A stretch of 64,000 bases of DNA from Trochalopteron elliotii (lineage: Eukaryota; Chordata; Aves; Passeriformes; Leiothrichidae), in assembly GCA_024734555.1 (NCBI GenBank), contig JANPWX010000348.1:197899-261898 (forward strand). The letters run 5' to 3'. Below the pieces are notes generated by a model. It did not search any database, was not told the origin of the DNA, and saw only the letters and a list, made by a program, of their open reading frames with translations. Both the position numbers and the translations under genes were made by a program. This document shows, in pieces, positions 59,626 to 64,000 of the stretch. How positions within the stretch are numbered: the stretch's first letter is position 1; each line of letters starts with the position of its first letter.

Positions 59626-62600
59626 GGGGTCAGGGGGATGTTGTGCCAGCACTGAAAAGCTGAGGACAGATGATGCTGCTCCTCTGCATCCCCTGGGAAT
59701 GCCCCTCTGCTGGGAGGAGCTGCAGGTGGGGAGGGAAGTGCAGGGTGGCTTTTAAAGCAGTTCCCCTGCTGGTGCAAGGAGAGGAGCCTTGTAGGGTGGC
59801 CCTGGGGCAGGAGGGTCTGATATCACTTCCCTGTTCTCAGGGGGATGCCTGGTCTCAGAATTCTGTTTGGGCCAAAGGCAAAGTGAAACTAAAGCAGTTC
59901 ATGTTTGGCCATACATACAGGTGGTTAAAATACTCCGTGGTTATGGCAGAAAGATCAAACCATCCCACGAGCTTGTTGCCCACCTTGCAACACCACTCAC
60001 ACCAGAGCAGTGTTTGCACAAGCAGTTTTGAGATCAGAATAATGGCCTTTTACTCACCTTGATGGGATTTATTTGCTTTCCTCTGAAGTAAACAAAAGCA
60101 CAAGGCAAAGGCACTGGATCGATGGGCATTAAAATCTCCAGAAAGGACATAAACCTCAGTGCTCTGGTGCACTGCCCACACCTTCCCAAGGTGGGGAGGA
60201 TTCCTGCTGCCCGCCTGGGGTGTCACCAGTGCTCCAGGGGATTCCTGTCTGCCAGGGAAGACAACAAAAGTGGCTGCTGTCACAGACAGAGATTGGGTTT
60301 GATCCAGACTGGCAAATCCAGGGTTCCTGTAAAAGAGCTGAATAAGGGCCCTGTGTCTGACAAGAAGAAAATAAAACTATTGGACTGTTGGCTTTGATAA
60401 ATCCTTTCCCTGACACATTCCTCTGTCTTTGTTTCAGCAAAGGATAATGGGAGAGAAACAGAGAGACACTGTGTCCTTTTTTTTCCTGATAATTTAAATA
60501 CAGTGAAACAATGACCTGATATCAACATAAAGCTGTTAGAGGAATAACCTGACTGTGCACCTTTTTTTTCTAGAGCCTCNACAGGGTTTGTCCCCAGCAC
60601 AAGTCCTCCAAGTGAGCATCTTTCAGGAACACCCTCAGTGTGAGCTACTCAGACTGTGCCACTGAACAGCTCCATCCTCAGCCCGTGCTGAATCCACAGA
60701 GCAGGGCCCTGACCTTGAGATCTTCCATCTGGGAGTGAGAATCAGATGCCAAAGTTACCTTCCAGACCAGCTTCACACCTCCTTCCTGTCACAGCCACCT
60801 TTGGACTTTGTCCTGATTTGCCCCAGCCCGAGTGAGAACAACGCTGGGCTCCCTTCAACTGGACTTCTGGCAACAAGAAACAAATAGTAATTTCACTGCA
60901 ATGTTTTTCCTAAGGAAAAAAAAAAATAATCAAAACACCAAAAAAACCCACAATTTGTTTGTCTGCCTGTGACAGGGAAAATTTTTCATGTTGCCATCAG
61001 CCCTGGAGTTCATTCACCTATTGGAAAGATGTCCAGCTTTGAGAGATGTTTAATCTTACTTGAAAGGCGATAATTAGGAAAACACACACAAACCCATGTG
61101 CCACACACTGCCAGTCTCATTAGGGCTGCTTTCTCCTCCAGCTGAGCAAAGGGGGTTGTTTTGATGAAGGGGATGAATGTGTTTTTGTGCTTGGTTAAGG
61201 TGTGTGTGTGTGTACCCATGCGGAGATGTGGGTGCACATTTACACTGCTGGAGGGGGGAGGTGTTTCACTTGTCGAAAGCTGTGAAATTCCCCATCCTGG
61301 TTCCATTTTTGGAAGCAGATTTTGATGAGATCTCTCCCCGTCACTGCACAAGAGAGGATCTAATCACGCCGTGCTAAAGACAGCCACAACTGACAATACA
61401 TCTCCCTCTTCCAGGAGAAAGGAAGAAGGGAACAAAATGAATAATTCAAATGATAATTAGCAGTGTAATTATTCCTGTTTTTAGAGTAACCTACAGGACA
61501 GAACATCAACGCATGAGTCACTGGCAAAGTATAAACAGAAATAATTTGGGAGACGCTGTCCTGATGCTTTACAAAGGGACTTGTCAGAGAGTTTCTCTTT
61601 TGATCTCACACTGGCGTCAAGACTCCCCTCCAAGTGCTCCCTGTAAGGTCATAGCTGGCATTTGTCACCCAGAGCTCAGCTGAGGGACAGGGCAGCTTCA
61701 AAGGCAGCATCAGGCAGGGAGGGCTTGAGGGGGGACACAGCCTGGAAGAACAGAGCTGAGACCCATCAGCTGAACACCCAGAACAGCAGGCAGTGGTTTG
61801 GGCTTGGCTCAGGCCAGGGAACAGATTTTCCTGTGTCTGCACAGGCTGGGGCAGCAGCTCCCAGCTGGGGCTGGCTTTGATCTGCTCCAATGCCCAGAGA
61901 GGGGATCCCCTGAGGGCACCAGGGGCTGAGACCTGCAGGGACTGAGCTCTGGGAAGGAAGGGGGAGGTGCTGGTTGTTTTTGGTGCTGGTTCTTTTAGAT
62001 TTAGGGAGGGGAGAAGGTAAAATCTCAGTCTCAAGGTGTTCCCACACTGTGCCTGTGAAGAACCAAAACCCAGCAGAGACAGAGAGAGCTGTCACAAGCC
62101 TGATGCTGCCCTTAACCCCTCCTGAGAGGGATTCCTGCATTCAGCTGCAAGCCAGAGATCTTCACCCACAGCCTTTACAGTCTTTAAAACTTACAGACAC
62201 TTTTGCTTTTGTTAAAGCCTGGAGAATCTCTCTCTGACAGCAAACATGAAGCCTTGATGGCTGGAGCAGATCCCATCCAAGCAGACAGGCAGCAGCAGCT
62301 CCTGTGAAAGTGAACAATGGGAAGGCTCTTGGCACTGCAACACAGGAGGAAGAGAAGAAAGATGTCTTTAATTTGCCTGGTAATGATCAATACAGAATCA
62401 AATCTGACCTTGAATTTTAATGGCTCTGTGCTAATAAGAGCCACTCAGAGAGGGAAGGAGGAGGCCCAGAATAGCCTGGGGGAGGGAGGGATGGGCTGGC
62501 CAAGGTACAGCAGGCTCAGCACCCTGTGTGGCCACCCCTCACCACCATGGATGTGCTTTTTGGGGGCTGGCAGAGGGAAAATCACTCGGGGGGGGGCAGT

Positions 62601-62969
62601 GCCTGGGGATGGGCTGTGCTGTGGGCACAGGAGCATCACCCAAGGCTCCCAGGACTCCCTCAATCTCTGTTTCACCCAGGAAGTTCAAAGCACTTTTTAA
62701 AAAACAAACAAAAAACTGGGGAAATTGAGTCAAGAAACAGGTAAGTCCTTGCCCCAGGTTCAGCTGGCAGTGACCAGAGCTGCAGCTCTCCCAGGCCCTG
62801 TGGCCTCAGTTTCTCCCTGCCTTTGACATGGATCAGATGCTGAACAGACAAGATGACTCATCTCCTAACCCAAGGCACTGACAGCTTTTGCAATTGGCAA
62901 AGACTCCTTAAAAAGTGAGGGGGGGGAAACATAATACATTTATATATATAAATAAATAGAGATTGACCA
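59626..62969. other. Unique non-coding sequence
   Basis: No gene or transposon recognised. The only ambiguous base of the window, N, is at 60580, after a T run. There is a GT run at about 61200-61212, and AT-rich segments at about 60905-60950. Confidence 0.5.
60580..60580. other. Ambiguous base N
   Basis: A single undetermined base in the assembly, a few bases after a T8 run, probably a base-calling problem. Confidence 0.95.
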
Positions 62970-63260
62970 GTTGAAATTATGTAGTAGCTGTTAACATTGG
63001 CATCTTTATTTGCTGCATCAATTGTATTTGATTTAATCTTGTTCCCACAACGCTGAAAACATTTGACTCATCTGCTGGGGGTTCTTTTTGTTGATATAGA
63101 ATCATTTTGACAGTTATCCTGTTGGCTGTTAATAAATATCTGCACTTTCTATAATCAATCATAAAACAAATCCAATTGCCTTTTCACTTTTTATTTGACC
63201 TTAATCCTAACAAATCTCCCACGATTTTATTGAATTCACTCGTGAGCCAGCAGAAGAAGG
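62970..63260. promoter_or_regulatory. Candidate conserved non-coding block
   Basis: An AT-rich stretch with ATTGTATTTGATTTAATC, TAATCAATCATAAA and CCAATTG-type motifs and no repeat signature, just upstream of the right-edge LTR. It resembles conserved enhancer DNA by composition. Confidence 0.32.
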
Positions 63261-63453
63261 AAGAAGAAAGAGAGGGTTTCCACTGATGCCTGAACGTCTG
63301 TTTAAGATGAAGAGAGCCTGAAGGATCTGAGATGGAACCAGGAAAATATTCACCTGTACTCTGAGGCTGCAGGCTGAACCTCCCCAGCTGGATCCTTTGG
63401 CTTCCCCCTCCCCGAGGGCAGAGCAGCACCGTGGGGAGTGGAGCACCCCAGGG
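63261..63453. other. Spacer before the last LTR
   Basis: Short unique sequence. Nothing was recognised. Confidence 0.5.
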
Positions 63454-63942
63454 TGTTGGAAAAGATGGGACAGGAGGAGCTTGCAGAAATGGTTGCTTAG
63501 CAAGAGATACTGAGAACATAAAACCTAGGAATGAAATAGAAATGAAAGCTGAGCTTTGAGATCTGGTCATGGCAGGCAGGAGGACGGGGATTGTAACAAA
63601 CAATGGGACACTGAGGGACCCAAGGGTGCAGCCCCACCCCACCCTGCCAAGGTGTCAGGGAAAAGATAGATGAGAAGAGAGTCTTTAGGGTTTAGAATAC
63701 AGAGTGAGATGGTAATAGAGCAGTTCTCATAGGCTGTGTGCAAAGTCTGTAGGTTTTGGGTTGGTCACAGTAAATTAGAATATGCACCACAAAAGGAGAT
63801 AGAATGGATTGTAACAAGGTTCTCTGCCCTTCTCTTTACCCTTCTTACTTTACCTCCCTTACCTGGCCCACCTCTTACCTCTGACCTCTCTGCTCTTACC
63901 TTACCTCACTTACCCCTCCTCTCTCTCTCTCTCTCTCCCTCT
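63454..63942 (+). mobile_element. LTR, family A, copy 5, truncated
   Basis: Starts TGTTGGAAAAGATGG and follows copy 2 closely, including the GGCAGGCAGGAGGACGGGG segment, up to the CT-repeat near 63920-63942. It then switches to unrelated sequence. The last part of the LTR, including the AATAAA and 3' end, is missing. The break falls exactly in the CT-repeat, which suggests a deletion or a repeat-mediated rearrangement there. Confidence 0.85.
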
Positions 63943-64000
63943 TAGCAGATAAGACTTGTGAGTAGATTGGTTTCTTTTGAAATGGAGAAGAAAAATGTTA
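63943..64000. other. Right-edge sequence after the truncated LTR
   Basis: 58 bp unrelated to family A. It is too short to identify and the window ends here. Confidence 0.5.

Overview
This window looks like gene-free DNA from a bird, most likely a songbird (passerine). The evidence is several CR1 LINE tails of the avian type and a dense collection of solo endogenous-retrovirus LTRs of avian style, set in repeat-poor, non-coding sequence. No open frame in the window shows a recognisable protein domain, codon structure or splice-consistent exon series. I found no tRNA, rRNA or other structural RNA gene, and no CRISPR or bacterial feature. I therefore annotate no protein-coding gene. The window could be intergenic or part of a long intron; the sequence does not say which.

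Layout. 1-5.8 kb: unique sequence with a 429-bp homopurine GAA-type tract at 3253-3681. 5.8-20.5 kb: a repeat-rich zone with solo LTRs of four families (called A to D here), a CR1 pair at 15.6-16.4 kb and a strong G-quadruplex motif at 14.02 kb. 20.5-26 kb: a large inverted repeat with arms of about 235 bp (21158-21390 and 22811-23053), enclosing AT-rich sequence that resembles a conserved non-coding element. 26-37 kb: more LTRs, a conserved-looking block at 34.5-35.0 kb, and a family D LTR nested in an older LTR (E) at 35.4-36.25 kb. 37-50 kb: mostly unique, with CR1 tails at 39.8 and 47.4-47.9 kb, triplet and tetranucleotide microsatellites at 42.5 and 44.0 kb, and LTRs at 45.3-46.0 and 49.7-50.4 kb. 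51.4-52.3 kb: a further LTR (G) between AT-rich tracts. 52.4-58 kb: unique. 58-64 kb: an LTR with an AT-rich minisatellite (F), a diverged family C LTR, conserved-looking sequence near 63 kb, and a truncated family A LTR at the right edge.

Mobile elements. Nineteen LTRs can be recognised, all solo, with no gag, pol or env remnant. Ten have exact direct repeats of the flanking DNA at both ends, which fixes their boundaries. Families A, C and D mostly made 6-bp target duplications and family B made 5-bp duplications, so at least two integrase types supplied them. Families B and F carry minisatellites inside the LTR; in B the 15-bp repeat is present in 4, 7 and 11 copies in the three elements.

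No self-contained new gene system is visible. The most interesting signals are the copy-number-variable LTR minisatellites, the long triplex-prone purine tract, the inverted repeat, and several blocks that may be conserved developmental enhancers. The enhancer calls are impressions from composition and motif content and need alignment to test.
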